Source of the DNA: Thozetella sp. PMI_491
Taxonomy: Eukaryota; Ascomycota; Sordariomycetes; Chaetosphaeriales; Chaetosphaeriaceae
Length of the DNA: 64,000 bases
Direction of reading: 5' to 3'
Assembly (NCBI GenBank): GCA_021432635.1
Contig: MU270073.1
Location: forward strand, 366,189-430,188
Shown one piece after another: positions 11,803 through 22,195 of this stretch; position 1 is the first letter of the stretch, and every line of letters starts with the position of its first letter. The translations under genes were made by a program, and so were the position numbers. The notes beneath the pieces are model-generated. The model did no database searches. It had not been told where the DNA came from and saw only the letters and a list, made by a program, of their open reading frames with translations.

Positions 11803-12441
11803 ACGGCGAGGCCCTGGGCTTGAGGGTTGAGAATGTCCAGTGTAGACTGTATGCTTAGCATGGTGGATCGGGGGGGTAGCCTCGGGTAAACGACCGGCAT
11901 CTGCTACGGGCTGTTGTTACAACTACTAGTGCTGCCGGATATACCTAAGATATCATGGATTGGCTGTATTTTCGCACATCTCGTCGTCTGCTTGCGATTT
12001 TCCCAGCCAGTGGCAGTCTCAGCTCAATCTTTGGTGGAACTGGATTACATCCCTGACAAGACTTAGGTAACTAAACAAACTACCTCTCCACCGCGGAATG
12101 GTTCCTCGCTAGCTTAGCAAAGCACCCCTTGACAAATCGCATCCAACACTTATAGAACCAGCCCATTGCCAAATCCGGAAGTTGCTTCCACCAAGTTTGG
12201 ACGAGTCATGGCCGCTCGGCCGTCGAGCCTCGAGCAACGCGGTATGCACTTCCGCCACGCTTACAAGATCATGTTGCGCTTCTTCGCCCTGCAACGATGA
12301 GATATAAGTCGTGTACTTGGCCCGAATGTCGAAGCACAATGCAGGCAGACCAAAGCAACTCGCCATCTAACGCATCCAGTTCACTACTACAGCCTCAGAT
12401 ACCTCCTTAGCCTACACATAGTTCTACTTCTCTCCCACGCA
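11803..12441. promoter_or_regulatory. Space between vma13 and the dehydrogenase gene
   Basis: These 639 bp hold the vma13 3' UTR and the promoter of the downstream same-strand dehydrogenase. Pyrimidine-rich sequence runs directly up to ATG 12442. No other gene is seen. Confidence 0.5.
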
Positions 12442-13369
12442 ATGTCTTACACCAAGACCTCCCACTCAACCACCTACCCGGCCATCTCCCCGGCCAACCC
12501 AGCGGTCTCGGCCAGCGGAAAGACCGTCCTCATCACCGGCGGAGGGAACGGAATCGGCCTCAGCACCGCCCGCTCCTTCGCCGCCGCTGGCGCCTCCAGA
12601 GTCGTCCTAGTCGGCCGGCGCGAGGCGGTGCTCACCCAGGCCGCCGATGGCATCCGGGCTGACTACCCCGGCACCACCGTCCAGGCACATGCGGTCGACG
12701 TCCGTGACAACAAAGCCGTAGCAGCCGTCTTCTCCCGCGTCGGCTCCGTCGACATCGTAGTACACGGCGCCGCGGCAGTCCCGTCACTGATCCCGCTCAT
12801 GTCGATCGACCCGGACGAGTTGTGGGGCGCCTTTGAGACGAACGTCCGGGGCACGCTCAACGTCGCCCGTGCGCTGCTGGCATCGCGGGCAGAGGGCAGC
12901 GAGGAGGCCGTGCTGCTGGTGGTCAACACGGCGGGCGTCCTCATGCCGCCCATGCCCAAGATGGGCGGCTACGTCACCAGCAAGGCGCCGGCTATGAAGA
13001 TTGTCGAGTACCTCGGAGCCGAGAGCGTGAGCAAGATGAGGGTGATGAGCGTTCACCCCGGTGTCGTCCGAACCGATGCAGCGCTGGTGTTGGAGGAGAA
13101 CGGCATCTTTTTCCCTTCCTACGACGATGGTAAGCGCACCATTCTGGCCGTTTCATTTGTAGCGGGCAACGCTCTGACTCATTTTCTCCTCGCTAGTCTC
13201 TCTCCCGTCCGACTTCCTCGTGTGGGCAGCAAGCGAGGAAGCGGCGTTCCTACGGAATAAGTATGTCTTTGCCAACTGGGACGTGGACGAGCTGAAGGCG
13301 CGGAAGGAAGAAATCCAGAGCGGCCTTGAGCTCACGCTGGGCCTGAATGGATTTCCACGAGCAGCCTAG
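12442..13369 (+). CDS. Short-chain dehydrogenase/reductase-family protein (atypical active site)
   Basis: Rossmann-fold NAD(P)-dependent oxidoreductase of the classical SDR family; substrate unknown. Two exons, 12442-13129 and 13197-13369, separated by a 67-nt intron (GTAAGC..CTAG), make 287 codons (286 aa). The cofactor motif TGGGNGIG is at 32-39, followed by VLVGRR at 55-60, whose basic residues suggest NADP(H). An acidic DV at 86-87 fits the adenine pocket, and N134 in ETNVRG is conserved. YxxxK is present as Y177-VTS-K181, then HPGVVRT at 205-211. Two departures are visible. The usual NNAG is HGAA at 108-111. The catalytic Ser expected about 13 residues before the Tyr falls in NTAG (162-165), so it is Ala or the adjacent Thr. 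The C-terminus after the intron contains a WAASEEAAFLRNK helix common in fungal members. Confidence 0.88.
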
Positions 13370-13621
13370 CGATAGCAGATGGAGTACAGAGGAACCCAAA
13401 AAGTAAACAAAGAAGGGGCAGAGCTTTAGAGATGCTAGCGGATATGTATTGAGCCTAGATGTGTGAGGTTGGACTCCGCCTCCGGCCTGAATGTTTTTCG
13501 CCTCTACGTCCCAAAACGCCTGTGGTACGGGTATGCAGTGTTGAACGCCTGCCGATACAATCAATCTTTTTTTCGTAGTCCCAAAACGATCCCCGTGCTG
13601 CAGCAGCCAAGCAAGGCTCAC

Positions 13622-15082
13622 TCAAGCCGCGCCCTTCCAATATTTCGTTGGTACAAACGGCATCTTGGTGACGACCGCATTTCTCTTCCTGCCCCGCACA
13701 AGAACAGCCACCTCCGTGCCGGACTTGTGCAGCCCGTCCTTGACGTAACCCATGGCGATGTTCTTGCCCAGCGTCGGGCTCGGGCACCCACTCGTAACAC
13801 GGCCGACGTTGGCCGCATCCTCGTCGGAGCGGGAGACGATCTCGGCGCCCTCTCTGGCCGGGGCGCCGTCCACCAGCAGTCCGACGCGGCGAGTGGCGAC
13901 TCCCGCGCCACCCTTGCTTCGGGGGACGAGCTGCGCAGCGATGCGGTCGGCCCCGTAGAAACCGGCGTCTGCGGTACGCCGCTCCTTAGGGATAATCCAA
14001 CTCAGCCCGGCCTCGACGGGCGTGGTGTGGTCATCGAGGTCGTGGCCGTATAGGCACATGCCTGCCTCCAGTCGGAGGCTGTCCCGAGCTCCGAGGCCCG
14101 CGAGTTGCACCTTCTCGGGCCCGGCAGAGAGCAGGGTCTCGGTCACGCCGACCGTCTCGCCCACGGGGATGGAAATCTCAAACCCATCCTCGCCGGTGTA
14201 TCCACCTCGGCTGATGAGCACCGGGCTGCTGCTGCCCGCGCCAGGCAGCTTGAGCTTGGCGTAGGCTGATTGGCCAAAGAACAGCTCCTTCAGGTCCAGG
14301 CTCCCTAGATCGGCCAGGACGCCCTCGAGGATGGCCTCCGCGCCCGGGCCCTGGAGCGCCACAAGACCCCAGCCATCGAGCTGCTCCTGGGTGGCCTGCA
14401 GGTTTTCGTGGCCGGCCTCGGTGTTCCACTTGGCCAGCTCCTCGCCCAGATACTTGTCGTCCTTCTCGCGGCAGGCGGCGTTGGTGACGACGTAAAAGGT
14501 GTCGTCAGTGAGCTTCGTCAGGATGGTGTCATCCACGATGCCACCGCTGCCGTCGGCATGCAGCAGCACGCTCAGGGTGCTGCGGTGCACACCGAGCGCC
14601 TCGAGGTTGCTCGGGGTGAGGCGCTGCAGGAAGGCAGCAGCGCCGGGCCCCTTGAACAGGCGCTGCACCATGTGGCCGACATCGAAGATGCTTGCTTCGG
14701 TGCGGGTAAAGATGTGTGACTGGCTCACCGACTGCGCCGAGTACTGGACGGGCATGTGGAAGCCGCCAAAAGGCACCATCTTGGCGCCATGGGCCAGGTG
14801 CAAGTCATAGAGAGGCGTCTTTTGCAGCGGCTCGGACGAGGCAGGAGACGAGGCGTGCCGGACCTGCAGGCGCGGGAGGAGCTTTGAGGCACCAACAGGC
14901 AGGCGCAGGCGGCCGCTGGGCTGGCACTGGTAAGCCGAGGTCCCCAGGGGACGGGCCTGGCGGGGGGCCAACGCCGTCAAAGCAGAGCGGTGCAGCGTCG
15001 GCTCGGCGACGCCCAGAGCTCGACGCCGCCTGCATGCGCCCCTGACCGCGGTGGTTGCCCTAGCTCCGTGTAGGCTCTGCAT
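13622..15082 (-). CDS. gcv1: Aminomethyltransferase, glycine cleavage T protein, mitochondrial
   Basis: T protein of the mitochondrial glycine cleavage system. It transfers the methylene from aminomethyl-lipoyl H protein to tetrahydrofolate, releasing ammonia and giving 5,10-methylene-THF. Single exon of 487 codons (486 aa), somewhat longer than the usual ~400 because of a long Arg/Ala-rich presequence lacking acidic residues (about residues 1-76, ending near QVRHASS). The mature part begins LYDLHLAHGAKMVPFGGFHM (91-110) and contains ASIFDVGHM, the GYTGEDGFEIS block, the LEAGMCLYGHDLDDHTTPVEAGL type segment and SPTLGKNIAMGYV. The C-terminal barrel ends TKMPFVPTKYWKG. The protein is complete and no key region is missing. 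The neighbouring gene upstream is also on the minus strand, but 1 kb away. Confidence 0.97.
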   Translation of the reverse strand: MQSLHGARATTAVRGACRRRRALGVAEPTLHRSALTALAPRQARPLGTSAYQCQPSGRLRLPVGASKLLPRLQVRHASSPASSEPLQKTPLYDLHLAHGAKMVPFGGFHMPVQYSAQSVSQSHIFTRTEASIFDVGHMVQRLFKGPGAAAFLQRLTPSNLEALGVHRSTLSVLLHADGSGGIVDDTILTKLTDDTFYVVTNAACREKDDKYLGEELAKWNTEAGHENLQATQEQLDGWGLVALQGPGAEAILEGVLADLGSLDLKELFFGQSAYAKLKLPGAGSSSPVLISRGGYTGEDGFEISIPVGETVGVTETLLSAGPEKVQLAGLGARDSLRLEAGMCLYGHDLDDHTTPVEAGLSWIIPKERRTADAGFYGADRIAAQLVPRSKGGAGVATRRVGLLVDGAPAREGAEIVSRSDEDAANVGRVTSGCPSPTLGKNIAMGYVKDGLHKSGTEVAVLVRGRKRNAVVTKMPFVPTKYWKGAA

Positions 15083-16107
15083 TGCGCTCCTGGTCGAAGA
15101 CGTGGACGGCGTTGTGGCGAGAGTAGAAAGCGGTGTTGGAACGAAGAATGTAGAACGAAAGCTTACTCGTCAATGGCCACAGGGAAATTCTCCAGGTACA
15201 AAGGGCAGCACCCCACTAGCTCCCCCGCCGCTGTTAGCCGCGCTGCGATAACGGCTCCCCTCGGGGAGTGTCAGCAGAGATAGCAACTGAAGTTAGCAGG
15301 GGTTTCGGGCGATTGGGCGCTAACCGCCCCGTGCTGCTCCGAGCCTTCGGCCTAGGTCGGAAGTGCTCCATAGAGTCTAGACCGGGCAAACGACGATTTA
15401 CTTGCTTTGTTTCAAAGGGCGGCTAGCTACCTTAGGTATCTTGGGAAAGTCCCCAAGGATGTCCAAAGGCTTTGAAAACTACGAATATTATTATATCCGG
15501 CGTGAGACCTAGAAATTTGTAGAGAGGCAAGCACAATTACTGCTTTAGGTCGGGTGGATATGGCCCGAGTTCTGCCAGGGGTTCTCGCAGCATCGTAAAC
15601 AACGCCTCCTTTTTCCCAGCACAAGAAGCTATAACACAGTCTCAATCCCGCCGGCCATATTCATCTTGGCCACCTCGGTAGCCTCAGAGGAGTCTTGGAA
15701 ATCGCTCTGTAACCCCTCTAGCAGCTCTCTACCCTTCTTGCTGCTCGTTAGCCGTCCACACCGAACGTCCTATCCGATCCGAGTCACCTCTCTAGGGGGC
15801 CAAGTAGTAGGAAACGGAATTCGTCTATCCTATTCGTCGAATTCATGATTATCAAGAGCAAATCTATGAGACCGCGGCCGTCTGCAACCGGGCTGCGGCT
15901 ATGTCGAACTCTTCCCGATATGGTCTGTATCATTAGGGATCGTAACGAACGCCCAACACCACCCAATGGATCCAGTAAAGCGCCCGCTGCTTGATCGCCC
16001 ATCTGCCTGTCGTATGTTGAATCTTCAATGTTGAATTGGACCTGGCGGACCAGGAAAGGAAAGAATGTGAAGGGAAGGGAAGGGAAGGGAAGAGGCAAGA
16101 CAAAAGA
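15083..16107. promoter_or_regulatory. gcv1 promoter and ethanolamine kinase 3' flank
   Basis: About 1 kb between two minus-strand genes. The 15083-15500 part should hold the gcv1 promoter; the right end holds the 3' UTR of the kinase gene and a short purine tandem repeat at 16071-16092. Small frames inside it are not convincing. Confidence 0.45.
16071..16092. repeat. (AGGGA)n purine microsatellite
   Basis: Four tandem copies of a 5-bp AGGGA unit, just 3' of the ethanolamine kinase stop codon on the opposite strand. On the mRNA it would be a C/U-rich tract in the 3' UTR. Confidence 0.8.
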
Positions 16108-17443
16108 TTACTCCGTCTGCGCCCATCTCCTCTCCCGCAGCGGCATCTCCTTGCCCGACGCCTGCCGCGAGCCGTCCACCTCGGCCCGCCACGCCCAGTA
16201 CTCGCCTAACCGGACCTCGGCGTACGATGTGTAATCGAAGTCGATCTGGGAGATGGTGGCCTGGATCAGCGACCAGATGCCCCAGTAGAACCCTGGAACG
16301 CCACGGTACTGGTCCACCTCCTCCAAGAGCTTGTCCACCTCTTCTGCCTCGTTGACGTCTCCCGGCGCGTCGTTGGCCAGCTGGAAGTAGGCCCGCACGT
16401 ACTCGGTGATGAACTCGCGGCGCTGCCCTCGCGTCGGGAGCACACTGAAGTCGCAGTCGAAGCCGCCCCACTCCGCGAAGTGGTTAGCAATGTCGAAGGC
16501 GGCCGGCGAGGGCGTAGCGTATTCGTAGTCGATAAACGACACCGTCTCAGCCGCCTTGTCCCCATTAACGGCCTCGAGCTTCGGCAGTACGATGACGTTG
16601 CCGCAGAGCAGGTCGCAGTGGGCAAACACCAGCTAGGACACTGTTAGTTCTCGGTCGCAGGCTCTAGATTAACTCCGTCTTTCTACTCACCCCATTCTTC
16701 CCTAGCCCGGGCCGCTCACTTAGCTCGTCAACCAGCTTCCGCAGCTCTCCTTGCAGCTCCGCCTGCCGGGCTCTCTGCTGCTCAGTTTCGTCCGGTAAAG
16801 CGAAGATCCATTTCTGCATCACTGTCCAAACGTTGGGCGGGGGCTTGGCGGGCGCGATAGTGTCGATAGCCGCCTGGAATGCTGCCTCGCCGACCGGAGC
16901 CACACCATCTGAGCGTGAGTTCTTCCGGCTGTGCCCTGTCGGTGCCGAGAGGCACGGGACGGTGGCATGCCACTCAGCCAGCCGCCGCGCAACAGCTGTG
17001 TAGATAACAGGCTTTCGGAGGTCCTCGGGGTGGGACACGGTCCCGCGGATGAAGCGATACATCATGCCGTTCTCGAAACGCGCCAGCAGCGCGGGGGCGA
17101 GGCCGTGGCGCATGAGAAGCTCGTGGTTCTGCGCTTCGCGCTGTCGGTCAATGATGACGTCGGTGCCGTTTCCGTAGGCGCGCAACAGGATCGCCTCCCG
17201 GTCGACCTCGTCCTTCGAGAGCCCCTCTCGCCGGTTGACCGCCTTGAGCAGCGTGTTGGTGATGCCGTCCGTGAAGCGGACGAACTCGACCCGCGAGCCC
17301 TCGTCCGCCCAGTCGGGGCGTATGGCTGTCACCAGCCGCAGTGCCGAGGCGTTTGACTCGTCACCACCAACGTAGGACAAGGGGATGTAGCGGATGTGTG
17401 GGTGGTCGCCATTGTGCGTGCCGTTCTCGAGACCCTGCGCCAT
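16108..17443 (-). CDS. eki1: Ethanolamine kinase (choline/ethanolamine kinase family)
   Basis: First step of the CDP-ethanolamine (Kennedy) branch of phospholipid synthesis: ATP-dependent phosphorylation of ethanolamine, in the cytosol. Two exons, 17443-16691 and 16632-16108, with a 58-nt intron (GTGAGT..CTAG), give 426 codons (425 aa). Kinase features in order: the ATP-loop equivalent FTDGITNTLL (57-66), a nucleotide-pocket region with DVIIDRQRE, the Brenner-type motif AHCDLLCGN (255-263, catalytic D258) and the choline-kinase motif with IDYEY (D286) followed by AFDIANHFAEWGG. FTDGITN and the overall length fit ethanolamine kinase better than choline kinase, but overlap in substrate cannot be excluded. 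The HND of many kinases is HCD here, which keeps the Asp. ATG 17443 (MAQGLENG) is the first in frame. Confidence 0.9.
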
Positions 17444-18329
17444 CTTGGGCGGTTATCAGAGGGAGGCGAGGCAAGGGAGGGTTGGTCGTGAATCGGCGCG
17501 GACTGGACGTCGAGGACAAAGCCTGAGGCGGTCAACGGTGTCCTCGTCTATGTGGCGTCTCAGACAAGTCGTGGCACGAGGAGGAAGTGGGTAGTACCCA
17601 AGACAGTCTTGAATCCGAACGGGGCGCGCTTCTCCTGAGCAATACGGCGAAGGGCGGTGGGCATCGGGCGCGGTACAGCGAGCACGGCAATCGGGAGGGG
17701 AAAAAGTTTGTGGTTTGGTGTTCGCCAAAGCGAAATGAGTGTCCCCTAGGCTAGAACGAGATACGGGGCGCGGGCGCCGACGCAAACTACCTTATTTAGT
17801 TGTTGGAACGATTAGAGAAGGGGGCGGGCGGGCAGCGGGATGAAAGCCGCAAAACGGGGAGGAGCCGTAGACTAGGAAGACATGGATAGCGAAGTGGGAA
17901 ATGCAGCCTCCAGCACTTTCCTTCACCAATTGAACCACCCTGTCGCTGTTGGAGGTCGTGTGATCTCTTTCCTTTCTTGCCCTCGGCGACGTAATTGTGA
18001 AAGCTCCATCGCCACTACTAAAGCCCACATGGTCGCAATTTGCTTGTGATTGGCCATAGCTCCTTAGGTCACAGCACATGCCGACGTCGGCTGCCAGCCA
18101 ACGCGACCCTAACCCTCCCATCCCACATCTGCTCCTGTATGGTATAAGGGAGCCAGATGGTTGTGTTTAGGAGTGTGGGGAGGTGGGGAGCCGTTTGGAG
18201 AGGCACGGTGCCGTCTATATTGCCAGTGAGAAGCTTCCTTGGTCCGAGATTAGAGCGCATTTCCTCTCCTTCGTGGCCGCCACTCCGTAGATGTCCCTCC
18301 TTCCCTCCTTCCCTCCTTCCCTCCCTCCC
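17444..18329. promoter_or_regulatory. eki1 promoter and npr3 3' flank
   Basis: About 0.9 kb. The part next to eki1 is its presumed promoter; the right end is the npr3 3' UTR, starting with a polypyrimidine tract on the plus strand. A CCCTAACCCT telomere-like decamer at about 18106-18115 is isolated. Confidence 0.45.
18295..18329. repeat. Homopyrimidine/homopurine tract abutting the npr3 stop codon
   Basis: Plus strand is a pure C/T tract of CCCTCCTT-type repeats. In the sense direction of npr3 it reads as at least five GGG runs separated by short A/G spacers, starting at the base after the TAG stop. It is capable of G-quadruplex or triplex structure. Confidence 0.8.
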
Positions 18330-21088
18330 CTACCAGTGCCTCAGGCAGATTAGGTATTCGCTCATCGCTGTCAACAGATTCCACACTTCTTTCCTCTTCA
18401 TCTCCTCCTGTAATGCGATCCTCTCCAGAGCCGAACGTCCGTTGAAATACTTCCAGAACAGCGGCCATGTCTCTGCCACCTTGCGGGCCCAGTCCTTGCC
18501 GTCCTTGTCCTTGTCCTTGTCCTTGTCCTTCCCAACCTTCGCCTCTAGACCGCCGTTAGGTACGCCGAGTCGCCCCGATGCCCGGTCTATACCGGAATTA
18601 TCGACTTGATGGTCGCGCCGGGTGGCTCCTTCCATCAACCGCTGCCCGATCGCCAACAAGTACCTACTCTCCTTGCCCGTGGCCTTCTTAGCATCGAGGA
18701 TGATGTGCGGGGCGACGCCTGCCAAGTGCGTTGCTACGTTGATGCTCGGATGCTGCGTTCGAGTCGGCGGGATCTTTCGCGCGTGAGCAGTCGCGCGTTC
18801 AGCAACCTCACGGGCGGCCTTGTCGGCGATTCTCTCCAGCCTGGCCTTCTCAGCGGCGCGCTCCGCCGCGCTGGGCTCCGAGTGCAGCGAGGGGCGCTGG
18901 GAGGTGGGGGAAAGGGGATCTGCTTTGAAGGAAGACGACGGAGATGAAGACTGGTCAGATTCGGCAGACTCGTGCTGGCCGACCGGGCGAGAGTTGTGGT
19001 TAAGGTAAGCGGAGAAGGATAGGTCTCGAAGCGTTGCAGTGGAAGACCCGAGGTCCGAGTCGTCGAACCCCAGAGCGGAAGGGGAGAACAGGGCCGAGAA
19101 TGCCGGAGAAAGGGACTCAGTTGCCGTCGCTGGCACCGTCTTGTCGCTGTCCAGGCTTCCCGGCTGCCCCCCTTGCCCCTGCTCCTTCCTCGCCTTCGCA
19201 ATCTCTTCGGCCTCCATCTCATGTTCAACCTCGTATACAATCTCGGGCCACACCACCACGTAGGCAAATGTGCACAGCTGCGTAACCCAGCCGCCGCGCA
19301 CTAGCCACCCCAGCATGGCCATGTATAGTGGCCGATGTGCCTTTCCCGGGCAGTATGCCTTGTAGGGTCGCGGCGCGATCGACAACTCGGCCAAGAAGTT
19401 GGGCAGGGCTGGGGCTAACGGGAATGCCCGCGCCCACTGGGCCGTCGCCTGAGGCAGCTTTTTCAAGTCGCAGTTAGGCGACACGATGTACATGTCACGT
19501 CCATGCAGCGGTGGGATCGCAATCGCACGCCTCCAGAAGATGAAGTGCTCGGCGAACCTCCGGACCTGCGCTAACGTGAGAATGTTGCTAGATTGCGATG
19601 CGACCTGGTGAAAGCTGATACAGTTAATTAGCTTTGCGATAGCTCATGAACTGATATATGACAAACCCTGCGGCATGGATCGGCTCAAGTAGACTAAGGC
19701 GTCGTTGCACGCAGCTGCTGGGAGATGCTTGCGTGCGGGGGGCACGGGTAATGAAACGGACTTACGAAAGTGTCGCTTTGCAGTGCCGAACGAACTCGAC
19801 CATGGCCATGCTCGTCTCGTCCGGGTCGGACTGCAGCTCAGTCACAATCTTCTTCTCATCTTCCATGAGAAGAATGGCAAAGTTTTTATCACGGTAGCCG
19901 GGCTCTTCGAGCACTTCGTCGTCGAGGAAGGCGTTGGCCGTTGTGAGCCACAAGCCATTAGCGTTGCTGTCGCCATCCTGCGGGAGATCCGAGATATGGA
20001 AAGGTCGGTGAATCTGGACTGAGTGTGCTACCGTGCCCTCGGGTGTGTCGAGCTGCAGAGCCGCAATCTTGTTCTGTGATACGGCTTCGTAAAGGTCCTG
20101 CATCGAGGCTGCCAGCGACGATGCTGAGAGAATTTCGTTCCATAGCAGGCTCATTCTGGTCTCTAGGAATCGAGTCAGCTTTCCTGGGCCGCTTCTTTAT
20201 GAGGTTACCGGGCCTGCGCCTGCGGCAACGTGGGATAAAAAACTCACTCTCCTCTCGGGCCTTGTCTTTCAAGGCTAGGATTCGTTTCGACTCTTTCCAC
20301 ACAAAGTCGCTCCTTTGCTGACAGTATTTGTAGACTTTGTTGATCTTCTTGATGATCTGGGAAAATAGCACGTCGACCAGGTCCTTAGCCTCGTGCTTCT
20401 TGGGGTTGAGGAAGAAGACCAGGTTGAACATGGTCATGGAACTCTTCTTATCCTCGCCTTCTTCGCCACTCTTGCCTATAGGCTTAGCCATATCTCTGAC
20501 CTCGACTTGATCTGCGTCTAAAGCTTTGGAATCCCCGTTTGGGGCGGCTGAATCACCATCTGCCGGCGTAACATCCTCGTCTTCTTTCTTCGACTTGGCC
20601 GCCTCCTCTCTGTGCTTCTTCTTCTTCTTCCACACGCCGTTTTCGGGCACGTAGATGGGATATGACACGCAGTGCAGCGGGTCCAATGAGACTTGGAACA
20701 ACCGCTTGTGGTAAGCCCTGGCAGGCGTTAATATGCTCTCAAGGTCCTTGGTAGGGAAGCCGGCGACATGTTCCCATGGTACAATCTGGGTACCGCTGTC
20801 CGTGAACAAATGATCGTCCTGTTTCCATCCAGCCCGCTCGGCGGGCGGGGCCATCGATGATGGGACGCCAGATTCCCGGCCGCAGTGGCGCACGGGACGT
20901 TCGAGGAAAATGTCATCGTCATCTTCGGCGTCGGCGTCGGCGTCGCTAGCAGGCTTATCTCCCATCCCCTGAACTGGTTGCACATGGGGCGGGTAGTGAA
21001 AGACAAACCTTGGGCCGTCCCGTGAGCGATTAATGACGAGCGCGACGCCGAGAAAATTCGATGTGTCCGGGAGTATGGGAAGCGCCAT
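18330..21088 (-). CDS. npr3: Nitrogen permease regulator 3 (SEACIT/GATOR1 subunit)
   Basis: Npr3, the NPRL3 orthologue. With Npr2 and Iml1 it forms the GTPase-activating complex that inhibits TORC1 at the vacuole when amino acids or nitrogen are low. Three exons on the minus strand: 21088-20248, 20162-19766 and 19614-18330, with introns of 85 and 151 nt. The phases close exactly at 841 codons (840 aa). The N-terminus has the longin-like start LPDTSNFLGVALVINRSRDG and RFVFHYPP. The first join gives KAREE-K-TRMSLLWNEI; the second gives CKATLS-FHQVASQSSNIL. The middle carries Ser-rich low complexity. A KD dipeptide repeat (five Lys-Asp units, about 18505-18540) precedes the C-terminal winged-helix region ending WNLLTAMSEYLICLRHW, the family's hallmark end. 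The stop TAG (18332-18330) is followed at once by a G-rich tract. Confidence 0.95.
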
Positions 21089-22195
21089 CGCCTCGTTGAT
21101 GCGTCTCCTCTCGGGAAGACGTACTGTATTGATTCAGGCCAAGGCGAACCAAGAGACGAAGTACGCCCTATCACACGAGCGTCAGGCCTAGCAAGTTGAC
21201 CATTGACCTGGCCTTATGACCGCATATCGAACTACTCTGAAACCCTGGAGGCTGCCTGTCCAGCGCCGTTGGACGCGGGGTGGTGGAGGAGGCTTTGGAT
21301 GTATCAATGTCAGCCGCTGTAGTTGTGCACGCAAAAGAGGGTGTTGCTACTACTAAGTGCTGCTGTCAGGCGATTGATAGGCCTGGTAGGTGACTAAGCA
21401 GGGCACCCGGTGATCCTGGGCATCCCCAATTGGAGCCGCCGGCTCTAGCTCAGACCCAGAACTACGACCTAGGGGACATCAAAAAGAAGGCATGCGAATT
21501 TGGGTTTAGGGTGCATGTGTATATATATAATATATATCGCTATCCAGCCATGGCAATGCATCATTCCCGATGCTTCGTCATATCCGAACAAAACGACGGG
21601 GATGCTCGCTATGCCGAAGCTAACTTGTCCGATGGCAGAAGGCCTTGACTAAAGATAGAAGGCTTAGGGAATTAAGGAGGCACGATGCAAGGCACCAGGT
21701 ACTAGTGAATATGAATATGTAATCAGATTGAACGATTTAAACCCATCCGCGTCCTCAGGTATCATCTGCGATGTGAACTGAAACACATATGTGAAAAGAA
21801 AGAAAAAAAACAAGAGCAAATTCCCATCCGCATTGCACTGTATGTAACCCCTTGGGGGACCGGTACCAGTCTTCCGAGTCCAGCCCTGTGCGCAACGCCT
21901 CTGTGCCTGCCCACTCCTGAACGACCATCAAAATGCAGAAAGGAGAAAAGATGGGAGAAAATAGAGGAAGCGATGACAATTCCGAATGCAGCGCGCGTGC
22001 GACAAGGTAAAATGAACCAGAAGAGAAAATGGGACCTAGAAGCCTGCATGCAGACTCCGTGGCCATGAACTAGAACACAGTAAGGGTGAATAATGCTGAA
22101 AACCACAAGATACCAAGCAGACAAACGCCGGTTCCTCGCGCAAGATAAGTGGAAAACGCGTGACGATGGCAAGGAATGAATCCTCAACCCCGCAG
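21089..22195. other. npr3 promoter and bHLH-gene 3' flank
   Basis: About 1.1 kb between two minus-strand genes. It holds the npr3 promoter (left part) and the 3' UTR of the bHLH gene (right part, A-rich around 21790-21815). A TA-repeat cluster lies at about 21520-21537. No convincing gene. Confidence 0.45.

Noticed and set aside
18106-18115. Telomere-like CCCTAACCCT
   Set aside because: A single short occurrence inside normal chromosomal sequence; no array.
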